64,000 nucleotides of DNA, from positions 434,001-498,000 of the forward strand of contig NZ_CP034170.1 in the NCBI RefSeq assembly GCF_003860405.1, in the 5' to 3' direction. The notes beneath the pieces were generated by a model. The model was given only the letters and a program-made list of their open reading frames with translations. It searched no databases and was not told where the DNA came from. Each line of letters opens with the position of its first letter. Within the stretch, counting starts at the first letter, position 1. The position numbers and the translations under genes were made by a program. Source of the DNA: Nakamurella antarctica (GTDB taxonomy: Bacteria; Actinomycetota; Actinomycetes; Mycobacteriales; Nakamurellaceae). Shown piece after piece: positions 42,901-54,245 of the stretch.

Positions 42901-44527
42901 TAGGTGCCGGGGCCGGTCACGGTGGTGGTGACTGTGCCGACGGCGAGAGCTGCAGAGCCTGGCGGCAGGGTTGCCGTTTGTGTCGGTGCTGCGGCGTATG
43001 GGCCGTACAAGGTGCTGGTGACCACAACGCTGACGCCGGTGGGCCAAGCAACGTTGCCTTGGGTGCTAACAACCATTGTGTCCGTTAGCGGCTGGTTCAC
43101 ACCGGAGGCATTAGACGTCTGGGTGGTAACCACCGGTTGGAACGTTGTCGGCGTGACGTCGCCGGGGACGAGTGTTGTTTCGGTGGAGACGCCGAATGGG
43201 GCGTTCCAGGCGGTGTTGGATGTTCCGGCCGGGATCGTTTCGTGCCACACGTAGTAGCCGGAGACGGTCGGGGTGATGGACGGTGTGGTGTAGGTGCCGG
43301 GGCCGGTCACGGTGGTGGTGACTGTGCCGACGGCGAGAGCTGCAGAGCCTGGCGGCAGGGTTGCCGTTTGTGTCGGTGCTGCGGCGTATGGGCCGTACAA
43401 GGTGCTGGTGACCACAACGCTGACGCCGGTGGGCCAAGCAACGTTGCCTTGGGTGCTAACAACCATTGTGTCCGTTAGCGGCTGGTTCACACCGGAGGCA
43501 TTAGACGTCTGGGTGGTAACCACCGGTTGGAACGATGTCGGCGGCGCTGCCTCGAAGGTGGCCGTACCGTCCTTGGTTACCAGACCTGGGGACTTGGAGA
43601 TGACCGCTTGGGTATCTACCGACGTGGATCCGGGTTCTCCCGGGATTGCTTGGCTTCTCGGGTTGGGCGTGTACACCCGCACTTGGCCGTCGGAGAGACC
43701 TGCGAAAGTCACCGTGACCACGGCAGGTACAGGCCCGGTCTTAGTGATGGGCAGATTGTACAAAGCGTTGGTAGTGAGGAAGGAAAGAGTCTGCGCAGAG
43801 TTCGCATCAAAGGTTGCGTCGCCGGAAATGCTGGCAACGGCCGCGATGTCGGGAACGTAATTGCCTGGCGACGACTTGACGCCAGCCTGTGCCAATCCCG
43901 TGGTTGAGGTTTGGGAGGTAGCGGTCACATCAGCGGTGTAGGGACCGTAGTAGAGGTTGCCGTACGCAATAATTTCCGCGATCTTTGCATTGACTGCGCC
44001 CGCTTCCGCTCCAACAGGAGGAGGGGTGTCCCAGTTTGGGTCGTCTTGATGGGGGAACTCGGCTGAGTCGTGGACCACGCGGTAGAGCGCTGCGTAGGTC
44101 ACGTTGTCTGCGGCGCTCGCGGCGCCTCCGGGGCTCACCGTGTCGTACTTCGCTAAAATAGCCGACATTTTTGGGTAAGAGCTGGTCAACCTATCAAAGG
44201 TCTGCCCGTTCTCAGGAGGAGCCAGTCCGCCATCGATGCAAAAGAACATCTCGGTGCCATAGCCTAGATTGACGACATAAGAACCTCTGTTTGCAGTAGG
44301 ACCGCCCGGGGATCCCGAAGGAGAGTCGAGGCCGGGTCCATCCTGGGAGGCGAAAGCTACGCCCGCACCGTTGAGTAGTGTGGCTCCGAGTGCCAGCACA
44401 GCAACTGCGGCGCCTGCACGTCGGAAGCGGCCGGACGGGCGGATCTGCCCTTGGCTTTCCACCGCGCGGTGGCTGCGCGGAGAGCCCGGCGTCCCCCCCG
44501 GCGGTGAGATAACAGATTCCAGTTCAC
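39990..44527 (-). CDS. Giant LAITG-anchored surface protein 2 (start and signal peptide in different frames)
   Basis: Reconstructed length about 1512 aa. AAGGAG lies 7 bases before GTG 44527, which begins MNWNLLSHRRGG, matching MSWKFSHPRP and MVWNFSPRRP of its paralogues. The signal peptide and everything after are one base out of register. One added base in the C7 run at 44493-44499 (G7 on the coding strand) joins the frames (...HRRGGTPGSPRSHRAVES...). The intact ORF is 39990-44462 (GTG, no ribosome-binding site), 1490 aa, and still has a signal peptide. Head: MFFCIDGG, with VTYAALY at the glutamine site. Five near-identical 130-residue repeats and four diverged repeats follow. Anchor: LAITG, hydrophobic stretch, RSRKKA. 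Confidence 0.83.
40162..41535 (-). repeat. Long dispersed repeat, copy in adhesin 2
   Basis: Near-identical to 45318-46688 in adhesin 3. Covers the four diverged C-terminal repeats. The offset between copies changes from 5156 to 5153 because the adhesin 3 copy lacks three single bases. Confidence 0.85.
41601..43550 (-). repeat. Five near-identical 390-bp tandem repeats in adhesin 2
   Basis: Copies begin at 41601, 41991, 42381, 42771 and 43161. The first differs by a few bases (gttagatg versus gttggatg). Each encodes a 130-residue Ig-like unit ending ETTLVPGDVTP. Confidence 0.95.
44493..44499 (-). repeat. C7/G7 homopolymer in the adhesin 2 leader
   Basis: Seven Cs on the given strand (seven Gs in the transcript), 9 codons after the predicted GTG start. 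Eight Gs would put the start in frame with the signal peptide. Candidate slipped-strand site or undercalled base. Confidence 0.8.
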
Positions 44528-44998
44528 GACGTGACTCCTTCTAGCGTAGAAATGTTGACCCAAACGAGTTGGACTGTATCCCATAAGAAGCGTGACCTCA
44601 CACGGTTCTCACGATGTGAATGGGTTTCATAGAATAAATGGGACACTACGGCCGAATTGGGTGAATTACTACCCCCCGCGTTCGGGTGTCAGCGAATCCC
44701 CCATAGGTGTAGTAGCTGCTGTCGGATGCGAACTGCGCGTATAAGACACCAACCCTTCGGGGGAGGCAGCCGCCAAGAGTTGTCACGCTTGGGTCGCGAG
44801 GCGTGTATAGAGGTGACTGAAGGGGAATCTGCATAACGATTTCGCACCAACAACTGCCGTGCCTGTCAACGACCCAAGGAATAGTGGCGTTCAGGAACTG
44901 ACCTGAAGTTCTCGCTTTCGCGGTCCGGTGGGGCGAGCTGCTTTTCTAGGGCTGTGCTTCGAAATTCCTAGAGCGTGTGTTTTGGTGCTGAATGCACT
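44528..44998. other. Region between adhesins 2 and 3
   Basis: 471 bp with no gene seen. It contains the adhesin 2 ribosome-binding site (complement of 44535-44540) and presumably its promoter in the AT-richer 44540-44660 stretch. Its far end, next to the adhesin 3 terminator (from about 44978), is near-identical to the matching part of the adhesin 1-2 gap. Confidence 0.5.
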
Positions 44999-45042
44999 CG
45001 GTGGTGGGGTCCTCGTCATGTTTGACGGGGACCCCACCACCG
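44999..45042 (-). terminator. Terminator of adhesin 3
   Basis: 19-bp stem (44999-45017 with 45024-45042), the same sequence as the adhesin 2 terminator, 37 bases past the stop codon. Confidence 0.85.
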
Positions 45043-45079
45043 GTGGTTTAGCTGTGCTGGCTGTTAGGCAGCGTGTTTA

Positions 45080-48000
45080 TTACGCTCGCTTGCGGCTCCG
45101 GCCAATCAGCAGGAACGCGCCTCCGACCATGAGCAGGATCAGGCCGAAGCCCACCACCAGCGGGGTGGACTGGCTCACACCAGTGAACGCCAGATTTGTG
45201 CTTGTCATGATCGGAGTTGCTGGAGCTGTAGGAGTTGCAGGCGCAATCGGTGTGGTCGGTGCAACGGGAGTGGCCGGAACGAAGCCGCCGCTCTGGTCCC
45301 CTTCTCCCCCCACGTTAGTGGATGTGACGTAGGTGGTTTCGCTGGTTTGGGGGAAGGTTGGTGGTTTCCATGAGTTGTGGAAGTCATCTGCGGGGATGGT
45401 TTCGTACCAGACGTAGTAGCCGGCTGCTGGTAGGACCAGGGCTGGGGTTACGTAGGTGCCGCTTCCGGTGATGGTTGTTTGGACGGTTCCGACGGCCTTG
45501 TCGTTTGCGCCTGGGCCGTTGGATGTCGCGGGCAGTGTCAGGTACGGGCCGTAGAGGGTGGAGCTCACGATGAGCGAGACCGAGGGGTGAACCCGGTGAC
45601 GGTCAGGGTATCGGTGAGTTTGGTTCCTTCTTTGGCTGTTTTCACCGAAGTTACGGTGCTCACGGCCGGGGACCACTTAACAACGGTGGTTTCCGGTGTT
45701 TGCGGGAACGTCGGCGGGGTCCACGGGTGTGGTACTCATCGCCGGGGATCGTTTCATACCAAACGTAGAAACCGGTACCTGGCAGCTTCAGTGCCGGGGT
45801 GGTGAACTGGCCGTTTCCGTTAACGACTGTTTGGACGGTTCCGACCTTGTTGTCGTTTGCGCCAGGGCCGTTGGACGTTGCGGGCAGTGTCAGGTACGGG
45901 CCGTAGAGGGTGGAGCTGACGGTCACTGGGTGGTTCGGGTTGACCCCGGTCACGTTCAGTGTGTCGGTGAGCATCGTGCCTTCGGTGGCGATAGCCGCTG
46001 AGGTCACGGTGGTCACTGCCGGGCTGGACTTAACAACGGTGGTTTCCGGTGTTTGCGGGAACGTCGGTGGGGTCCATGGGGTGTTGTAGGTGTCGCCGGG
46101 GATCGTTTCGTACCAGACGTAGTAACCCGGGCCCTTCAGGGTCAGGGCGGGCGTTTGGTAGGTGCCTGGTCCGGTGACGGTGGTGGAAACAGTTCCAACC
46201 GCAACGTCCATCGCGCCGGGCCGTTGGATGTTGCTGGCAGTTCGGCGTAGGGGCCGTAGAGGGTGCTGGTGATGGTCACTGGGTGGTTCGGGTTGTTCCC
46301 GGTCACGATCAGTGTGTCACTGAGCATCGATCCCGCTGCGGCAATGGGCGCAGACGTCTTCGTTGTAACCTGCGGGGCCCACTTGATGATCGTGGTCTCG
46401 TAGGTCAGCGGGAAAGTCGGCGGGGTCCAGGCGTTGTTGTAGGTATCCGCCACGATCTTTTCGTACCAGACGTAGTAACCAGGTGCGGTGATGACAACAC
46501 CCGGGGTCACGTACGTGCCGTCCTTCGGAATTGCAACGGTCACGGTCTGGACCTTCAGATCACCAGCGCCGGGGCCGGTGTTCGTCGTTGCCGGCAACTC
46601 CGCGTACGGGCCGTACAAAGTGGTGCTGATCGTCACCGGATGGGCCGGGTTAACCCCAGTCACCGTCAACTTATCCGTCAACATCGTTCCGACGGAGGCA
46701 ACAGAAGCTGACGTCACCGTTGTCACCTGGGGGGTGGACTTCACGACGGTGGTTTCCGTGGTTTGCGGGAAAGTGGTTGGTGCCCAACTGTTGTGGTAGG
46801 TGTCGGCGGGAATCGTTTCGTGCCACACGTAGTAACCGGGGGACAGCAATTCCAAAGCGGAAGTTTCGTAGACGGTTTGGCCGGCGATGGTGGTGACGGT
46901 GACGGTCCCGACGCTGGGGTCCGCCGCACCGGGCGCGGTGGTGGTTGCCGGCAGTTCCGCGTACGGGCCATAAAGGGTGGAACTGATCGTTACCTGATGG
47001 GCTGGGTTGACCCCGGTCACCGTCAACTTATCCGTCAACATCGTTCCGACGGAGGCAACAGAAGCAGACGTCACCGTCGTCACCTGGGGGGTGGACTTCA
47101 CGACGGTGGTTTCCGTGGTTTGCGGGAAAGTGGTTGGTGCCCAGCTGTTGTGGTAGGTGTCGGCGGGGATCGTTTCGTGCCACACGTAGTAGCCGGGGGA
47201 TGGCAGCTCCAGGGCTGGTGTGGTGTAGACGGTTTGGCCGGCGATGGTGGTGACGGTGACGGTCCCGACGCTGGGGTCCGCCGCACCGGGCGCGGTGGTG
47301 GTTGCCGGCAGTTCCGCATACGGACCATACAAACTGGTACTGATCGTTACCTGATGGGCCGGGTTGACCCCGGTCACTGTCAGCTTGTCGGTGAGCATCG
47401 TTCCGACGGAGGCAACAGAAGCTGACGTCACCGTTGTCACCTGGGGGGTGGACTTCACGACGGTGGTTTCCGTGGTTTGCGGGAAAGTGGTTGGTGCCCA
47501 GCTGTTGTGGTAGGTGTCGGCGGGAATCGTTTCGTGCCACACGTAGTAACCGGGGGACAGCAATTCCAAAGCGGAAGTTTCGTAGACGGTTTGGCCGGCG
47601 ATGGTGGTGACGGTGACGGTCCCGACGCTGGGGTCCGCCGCACCGGGCGCGGTGGTGGTTGCCGGCAGTTCCGCGTACGGGCCATAAAGGGTGGAACTGA
47701 TCGTTACCTGATGGGCTGGGTTGACCCCGGTCACCGTCAACTTATCCGTCAACATCGTTCCGACGGAGGCAACAGAAGCTGACGTCACCGTTGTCACCTG
47801 GGGGGTGGACTTAACGACGGTGGTTTCGGTGGTTTGCGGGAAAGTGGTTGGTGCCCAGCTGTTGTGGTAGGTGTCGGCGGGAATCGTTTCGTGCCACACG
47901 TAGTAACCCGCCGATGGCAGGGCGAGGCCGGGTGTGGTGTAGACGGTTTGGCCGGCGATGGTGGTGACGGTGACGGTTCCGACCTTCGGGTCCGTCGCGC

Positions 48001-51000
48001 CCGGCGCGGTGGTGGTTGCCGGCAGTTCCGCATACGGACCATACAAACTGGCACTGATTGTTACCTGATGGGCCGGGTTGACCCCGGTCACTGTCAGCTT
48101 GTCGGTGAGCATCGTTCCGACGGAGGCAACAGAAGCTGACGTCACGGTTGTCACCTGGGGGGTGGACTTGACGACGGTGGTTTCCGTGGTTTGCGGGAAA
48201 GTGGTTGGTGCCCAGCTGTTGTGGTAGGTGTCGGCGGGAATCGTTTCGTGCCACACGTAGTAACCGGGGGACAGCAATTCCAAAGCGGAAGTTTCGTAGA
48301 CGGTTTGGCCGGCGATGGTGGTGACGGTGACGGTCCCGACGCTGGGGTCCGCCGCACCGGGCGCGGTGGTGGTTGCCGGCAGTTCCGCGTACGGGCCATA
48401 AAGGGTGGAACTGATCGTTACCTGATGGGCTGGGTTGACCCCGGTCACCGTCAACTTATCCGTCAACATCGTTCCGACGGAGGCAACAGAAGCTGACGTC
48501 ACGGTCGTCACCTGGGGGGTGGACTTCACGACGGTGGTTTCCGTGGTTTGCGGGAAAGTGGTTGGTGCCCAGCTGTTGTGGTACTCATCGGCGGGGATCG
48601 TTTCGTGCCACACGTAGTAACCGGGGGACAGCAGCTCCAGGGCTGGTGTGGTGTAGACGGTTTGGCCGGCGATGGTGGTGACGGTGACGGTCCCGACGCT
48701 GGGGTCCGCCGCACCGGGCGCGGTGGTGGTTGCCGGCAGTTCCGCGTACGGGCCGTAAAGGGTGGTACTGATTGTCACCGGATGGGCTGGGTTGACCCCG
48801 GTCACTGTCAGCTTGTCGGTGAGCATCGTTCCGACGGAGGCAACAGAAACGGAGGTCACCGTGGTCACCTGGGGGGTGGACTTGACGACGGTGGTTTCCG
48901 TGGTTTGCGGGAATGTTGGTGGGGTCCAGGGGTTGTTGAACTCATCTCCGGGGATCGTTTCGCGCCACACGTAGTAACCGGGGGACAGCAATTCCAAAGC
49001 GGAAGTTTCGTAGAAGGTTTGGCCGGCGATGGTGGTGACGGTGACGGTCCCGACGCTGGGGTCCGCCGCACCCGGCGCGGTGGTGGTTGCCGGCAGTTCC
49101 GCGTAGGGGCCATAAAGGGTGGAACTGATCGTTACCGGATGGGCTGGGTTGACCCCGGTCACCGTCAACTTATCCGTCAACATCGTTCCGACGGAGGCAA
49201 CAGAAGCTGACGTCACGGTCGTCACCTGGGGGGTGGACTTCACGACGGTGGTTTCGGTGGTTTGCGGGAATGTTGGTGGGGTCCAGGGGTTGTTGAACTC
49301 ATCTCCGAGGATCGTTTCGCGCCACACGTAGTAACCGGGGGATGGCAGCTCTAGGGCTGGTGTGGTGTAGACGGTTTGGCCAGCGATGGTGGTGACGGTG
49401 ACGGTCCCGACGCTGGGGTCCGCCGCACCCGGCGCGGTGGTGGTTGCCGGCAGTTCCGCGTACGGGCCATAAAGGGTGGAACTGATCGTTACCGGATGGG
49501 CTGGGTTGACCCCGGTCACCGTCAACTTGTCGGTGAGCATCGTTCCGACGGAGGCAACAGAAGCTGACGTCACCGTTGTCACCTGGGGGGTGGCCTTCGC
49601 GGGGGCGGGAACGACTGTGGTTTCAGAGGTTTGGGGAAAAGTCGCTGGCGTCCAACCGTTGTTGTAGGTGTCTGCCGTAATTTTCTCGTGCCACACGTAG
49701 TAGCCGGTGCCTGGCAGAACCAGTCCGGGTGTCACGTAAACGGTCTGCGTGCCGGAGGTGGTGACGGACACAGTTCCAACGCTGGGGTCACCAACAGCTG
49801 GGCCAGAAGTGGTCGCCGGCAAAGTTGCGTAGGGGCCGTAAAGGGTGGAGCTGATGGTGACTGGGTGCGCTGAGCTTGCCCCGGAAACCGTCAAGGTGTC
49901 GGTGAGTGTTGCACCTGCGACAGCAGTCGCCGCGGAGGTCACGGTGCTGACAGTCGGAGACCACTTCACAATCGTGGTTTCAGAGGTTTGGGGAAAAGTC
50001 GCTGGCGCCCAACCGTTGTTGTAGGTGTCTGCTGTAATTTTCTCGTGCCACACGTAGTAGCCGGTGCCTGGCAGAACCAGTCCGGGTGTTACGTAAACGG
50101 TCTGCGTGCCGGAGGTGGTGACGGACACAGTTCCAACGCTGGGGTCACCAACGGCGGGGCCAGAAGTGGTCGCGGGCAAAGTTGCGTAGGGGCCGTAAAG
50201 GGTGGAGCTGATGGTGACTGGGTGCGCTGAGCTTGCCCCGGAAACCGTCAAGGTGTCGGTGAGTGTTGCACCTGCGACAGCAGTCGCCGCGGAGGTCACG
50301 GTGCTGACAGTCGGAGACCACTTCACGATGGTGGTTTCGGTGGTTTGGGGAAAAGTCGCTGGCGCCCAACCGTTGTTGTAGGTGTCTGCTGTAATTTTCT
50401 CGTGCCACACGTAGTAGCCGGTGCCTGGCAGAACCAGTCCGGGTGTTACGTAAACGGTCTGCGTGCCGGAGGTGGTGACGGACACAGTTCCAACGCTGGG
50501 GTCACCAACGGCGGGACCAGAAGTGGTCGCGGGCAAAGTTGCGTAGGGGCCGTAAAGGGTGGAGCTGATGGTGACTGGGTGCGCTGGGTTGACCCCGGTC
50601 ACATTCAACGTGTCGGTGAGCATCGTTCCGACGGAGGCAACCGAAGCAGACGTCACCGTCGTCACCTGAGGGGTGGACTTCACGACGGTAGTTTCCGTGG
50701 TTTGCGGGAACGTGGTTGGTGCCCAACTGTTGTGGTAGGTGTCGGCGGGAATCGTTTCGTGCCACACGTAGTAACCGGGGGATGGCAGCTCTAGGGCTGG
50801 TGTGGTGTAAACGGTTTGGCCGGCGATGGTGGTGACGGTGACGGTTCCGACCTTCGGGTCCGTCGCGCCCGGCGCGGTGGTGGTTGCCGGCAGTTCCGCA
50901 TACGGACCATACAAACTGGTACTGATTGTCACCTGATGGGCCGGGTTCACCCCGGTCACCGTCAACTTATCCGTCAACATCGTTCCGACGGAGGCAACAG

Positions 51001-53860
51001 AAGCAGACGTCACCGTCGTCACCTGAGGGTTGGCCTTCGCGGGGGCGGGAACGACTGTGGTTTCAGAGGTTTGGGGGAAGGTCGCTGGCGTCCAACCGTT
51101 GTTGTAGGTGTCGGCGGGGATCGTTTCGTGCCACACGTAGTAGCCGGTGCCTGGCAGAACCAGTCCGGGTGTCACGTAAACGGTCTGCGTGCCGGAGGTG
51201 GTGACGGACACAGTTCCAACGCTGGGGTCACCAACAGCTGGGCCAGAAGTCGTCGCCGGCAAAGTTGCGTAGGGGCCGTAAAGGGTGGAGCTGATGGTGA
51301 CTGGGTGCGCTGAGCTAGCCCCGGAAACCGTCAAGGTGTCGGTGAGTGTTGCACCTGCGACAGCAGTCGCCGCGGAGGTGACGGTGGCAACCGTCGGAGA
51401 CCACTTCACGATCGTGGTTTCCGTGGTCTGCGGGAACGTCGAAGGCTTCCAAGCCCTGTAAGTCGTATCCCCCGGAATGGTTTCGTACCAGACGTAGTAG
51501 CCCGGGGTTGTGATGGTAACGCCCGGTGTCACGTACTGTCCCGAGCTGGCGACGTTAACCGAAACAGTGGTGACCGAAGGGTCAGTCGGGCTGGGAGCGG
51601 TGGTGGTTGACGGCGGCGTTGCATAGGGACCATAGAGAGTGCTGCTGACGACCACAGGATGATCGGGGTCTATCCCGCTCACCTGCAAGGTGTCGGTTAG
51701 CACCGTTCCAGGAGTTGCTATCGCGGTGGATGTCTGGGTGGTAACAGATGGCCTGAGTTTGATCAGGGTGGTTTCTGCCGCCGCGGGGAAGCTGGGGGGC
51801 TTCCAAGAGTTGTAGTTTGCATCACCCGGGACGGTTTCGTACCAGACGTAGTAGCCCGGGGAGGAAATGGTCACCGATGGCGTCTGGAATGCCCCAGAGT
51901 AGGGGGCGGTGATGCTGACAATTCCCGCAACTGGGTCGCCAGCGGCGGGGCCTGTCGAGTTCACCGCAGGCAGCGTGGAATACGGGCCGTACAGCTTGGT
52001 GGTGATGGTCAGTGGATGGGCCGGGTCAACACCGTCCACGGTCAAGGTGTCTTTGAGTTGCGTAGTCCCGTTTACGAGTGCGGCAGACGTCTGAGTGGTA
52101 ACCGTGATGCTTGATTTGACTATCGGCGGCAGGATCCGGGTAGTTTCCGCTGCCGCGGGGAAGCTTGGCGGGTTCCACGCGTTGTAGAAGGCGTTGGTTG
52201 CCGGAATCGTCTCGTACCAGACGTAATACCCGGGTGCGTTGATAGTCACGGGCGGGGTGGTGAATACCCCAGAGGAGGGGGCCGTGATGCTGACGGTACC
52301 CACAACTGGGTCGCCGACGGCGGGGCCTGTGGAGTTCACTGCAGGCAGCGTGGCGTACGGGCCGTACAGCTTGGTGGTGATGGTCAGTGGATGGGCCGGG
52401 TCGACACCGTCCACGATCAGGGTGTCGGTTAGTTGCGTTCCCGGCGTGGCGATTGCCGTCGACGTTTGAGTCGTGACAGTGACGCTCAATTTTGTCGGCG
52501 GGGCCGCAGGAACATTCACGATTTCGGAGGGAACACCGAAGGGGGCGGACCAGGCGCTGTTGTTCGTCCCGGCGGCAATGGTTTCGTGCCAGACGTAGAA
52601 ACCTGGGGCTGTCGGAGTAATGGGAGGGGTGCTGTATGTGCCGGTTCCATTCACGGACGTGGACACCATCCCGACAACGGGTGCCCCTACCGGAACGGAG
52701 CCGGTCTGTGCGGGCGCGGAGAGATAGGGGCCGTACAGCGTGCTCACAACCGGTACCGAGACACCGCTGGTCCAAGATGTGCCGCCTTGAGTGGTGACGG
52801 TGAGCGCATCCGTGATCTGCTGGTTGGGTCCGGTGACGGAAGTGGTTTGAGTGCTCACCTGGGGTTGGAAAGTTGTCGGCGGCGCAGCGGGGAATGAAAT
52901 CGAGGGAATGAGCTGGCCATCAGCGACCGTCTTCGTGATGACATTCTGCACAGCGCTCAGCGGCGTATTCCACTTTTGGATTTGACCGTATGGCAGGTTG
53001 CTAAACGTGACTGTCACGGTGGCCGCAGAAACCCCGGTCAAATTAATGTTCGGGGTGACAGCGGCCGAGCCGCCATCGTAGGCGCCGGGTGTGACGCCCG
53101 TGAGGGTCGTCCCACCGCCGGAGAATGTTCCGCCGCCGGTGATGGTCGCGGTGTAGGGAACTCCCGAAATGAATTGGTTCGCCGCCGATTTCACGCCGAA
53201 CTGGACTTGCCCGGTTGAGCCTGACTGCGTTTTGGTGAGGTAGGAAGTGAAGGGTCCGCTGTAGAGACTTGCATAATTTTTGAGGGCAGAAACACGGCTG
53301 GCAACGTTAGTTGCATTCGCAGGATACTCGGCGGGATCGCTCCACAGCGGATCGTTGGCGTGACCGTAGTTCGGGCCCACTGTGGTGATCGGCTCCGTGT
53401 GGATGATGTGGTAGAGCGCGGCGTAGTCAAGGTTCTGCTGCGTGGTAGCGGCGGCACCTGGGGAGAGGATGTCAAATTTCCAGAGCAGGGTGGCTATTTG
53501 CCAGTTGAGGATGGAGGCGCCAAGCGTGAAACTGTCGCTGTTCAGCGGGGCGCCCTTGCCGCCGTCGATGCACCAGAAGAACTTGTTGCCGCCGCCGCCG
53601 AAGTTGTTGATTAACGCTCCGTGGTTAATGTCGGGGCGCCCCGAGACACCGGAATAGCCGGTGATTCCTGGGCCGTTTCCGTCTGCTGATGCCACGCCGG
53701 CGCCGCCGACTAGCGACACCCCCAGCGCGAGGGTTGCAATCACAGCGCACGCACGACTGAAGCCACCGACGGTACGACGGGCGCTCTGGACTGTTGATCG
53801 GGCTGTCCTGTGTCGACCTGCGGCGACGATCGGACGACGAGGCGAAAAGTTCCAAACCAC
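45080..53860 (-). CDS. Giant LAFTG-anchored surface protein 3 (about 21 repeats), three frameshifts near the 3' end
   Basis: Reconstructed length about 2927 aa. GTG start (MVWNFSPRRP) with AGGAG 7 bases upstream; signal peptide ends near residue 60 (GAGVASADGNGPG). Head: FFWCIDGG, with LDYAALY at the expected glutamine site. About 21 Ig-like repeats follow, many of 119 residues (357 bp), with GYYVWHETIPAD, LYGPYAELPATT and ETTVVKSTPQVTTVTSA. The uninterrupted ORF is 46142-53860 (2572 aa). Comparison with adhesin 2 shows single bases missing at about 46218 (G run), 45728 (TT to T) and 45592 (C run). The frame therefore passes through 45660-46211 and ends in the original register in 45080-45676. 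A Pro/Thr/Ala-rich stalk (PATPVAPTTPIAPATP) precedes LAFTG, absent from paralogues. Confidence 0.83.
45318..46688 (-). repeat. Long dispersed repeat, copy in adhesin 3
   Basis: Partner of 40162-41535. The three single-base losses of adhesin 3 all lie inside this copy. Confidence 0.85.
46690..51430 (-). repeat. Array of about 357-bp repeats in adhesin 3
   Basis: Units repeat every 357 bp (for example cacctggggggtgga at 46724 and 47081). They are similar but more diverged than the arrays of adhesins 1 and 2, and two or three sub-types (TSASVASVGTM and TSAATAVAGAT) are interleaved. Confidence 0.85.
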
Positions 53861-53958
53861 GGTGCAGCTCCTAATGGCGTAAAAGAATCCTCAAGCGAGC
53901 AGGACGTTACCCCGGCTGAAGCTGCACTTGACACGGTCCTTACATCCCAGGTCTGTTT

Positions 53959-53977
53959 TTGGTCTCAAATAGACCAA
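53959..53977. promoter_or_regulatory. Inverted repeat upstream of adhesin 3
   Basis: TTGGTCTcaaatAGACCAA: perfect 7-bp arms and a 5-base spacer, about 100 bases before the adhesin 3 start. Could be an operator or a small hairpin in the leader. Not seen upstream of adhesins 1 or 2. Confidence 0.4.
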
Positions 53978-54180
53978 TAAATACGAAATGATCAAAATAC
54001 TAACTTCACGGCCGAGGCGTTGTGCACCCTAAAGGATTATTCTCTGGCAGTAGTGCCCACCGAGAGTTAGGGGCAGGTAAATTTCTCCGGTATTTTCCCA
54101 GGATCGGAAGCGCGAGAGGGAATGGCTGACTGCCGGTGGTCACCCACCGCAAAGCCGTATAACGATTTTGTATCGAGAAC

Positions 54181-54211
54181 AAAAAAACCGGCTTCCTGTA
54201 TTGGAAACCGG
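54181..54211 (-). terminator. Terminator of tRNA-Pro, now separated by the IS
   Basis: On the minus strand a 9-bp stem with one wobble (54203-54211 with 54188-54196), 6-base loop, is followed by seven Ts (complement of 54181-54187): a canonical rho-independent terminator. It lies just past the IS insertion and 37 bases from where the tRNA 3' end was before insertion. Confidence 0.8.
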
Positions 54212-54229
54212 CTCTTTCTCGTCAAACAC

Positions 54230-54245
54230 ATTGTCGGGGTGACAG
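54230..54245. repeat. Target-site duplication, left copy
   Basis: ATTGTCGGGGTGACAG, identical to 55578-55593. The right copy includes the last 12 bases of tRNA-Pro, so this left copy is a 12-base relic of the tRNA 3' end. Confidence 0.9.

Larger units (their letters stand above)
53861..54229. other. Adhesin 3 upstream region
   Basis: About 370 bp with no gene, AT-richer than its surroundings. It should contain the adhesin 3 promoter, an inverted repeat (53959-53977) and the tRNA-Pro terminator at its far end. Confidence 0.5.

Noticed and set aside
35681-43550. Possible CRISPR-like array
   Set aside because: Units of 384-390 bp are contiguous, coding and have no spacers.
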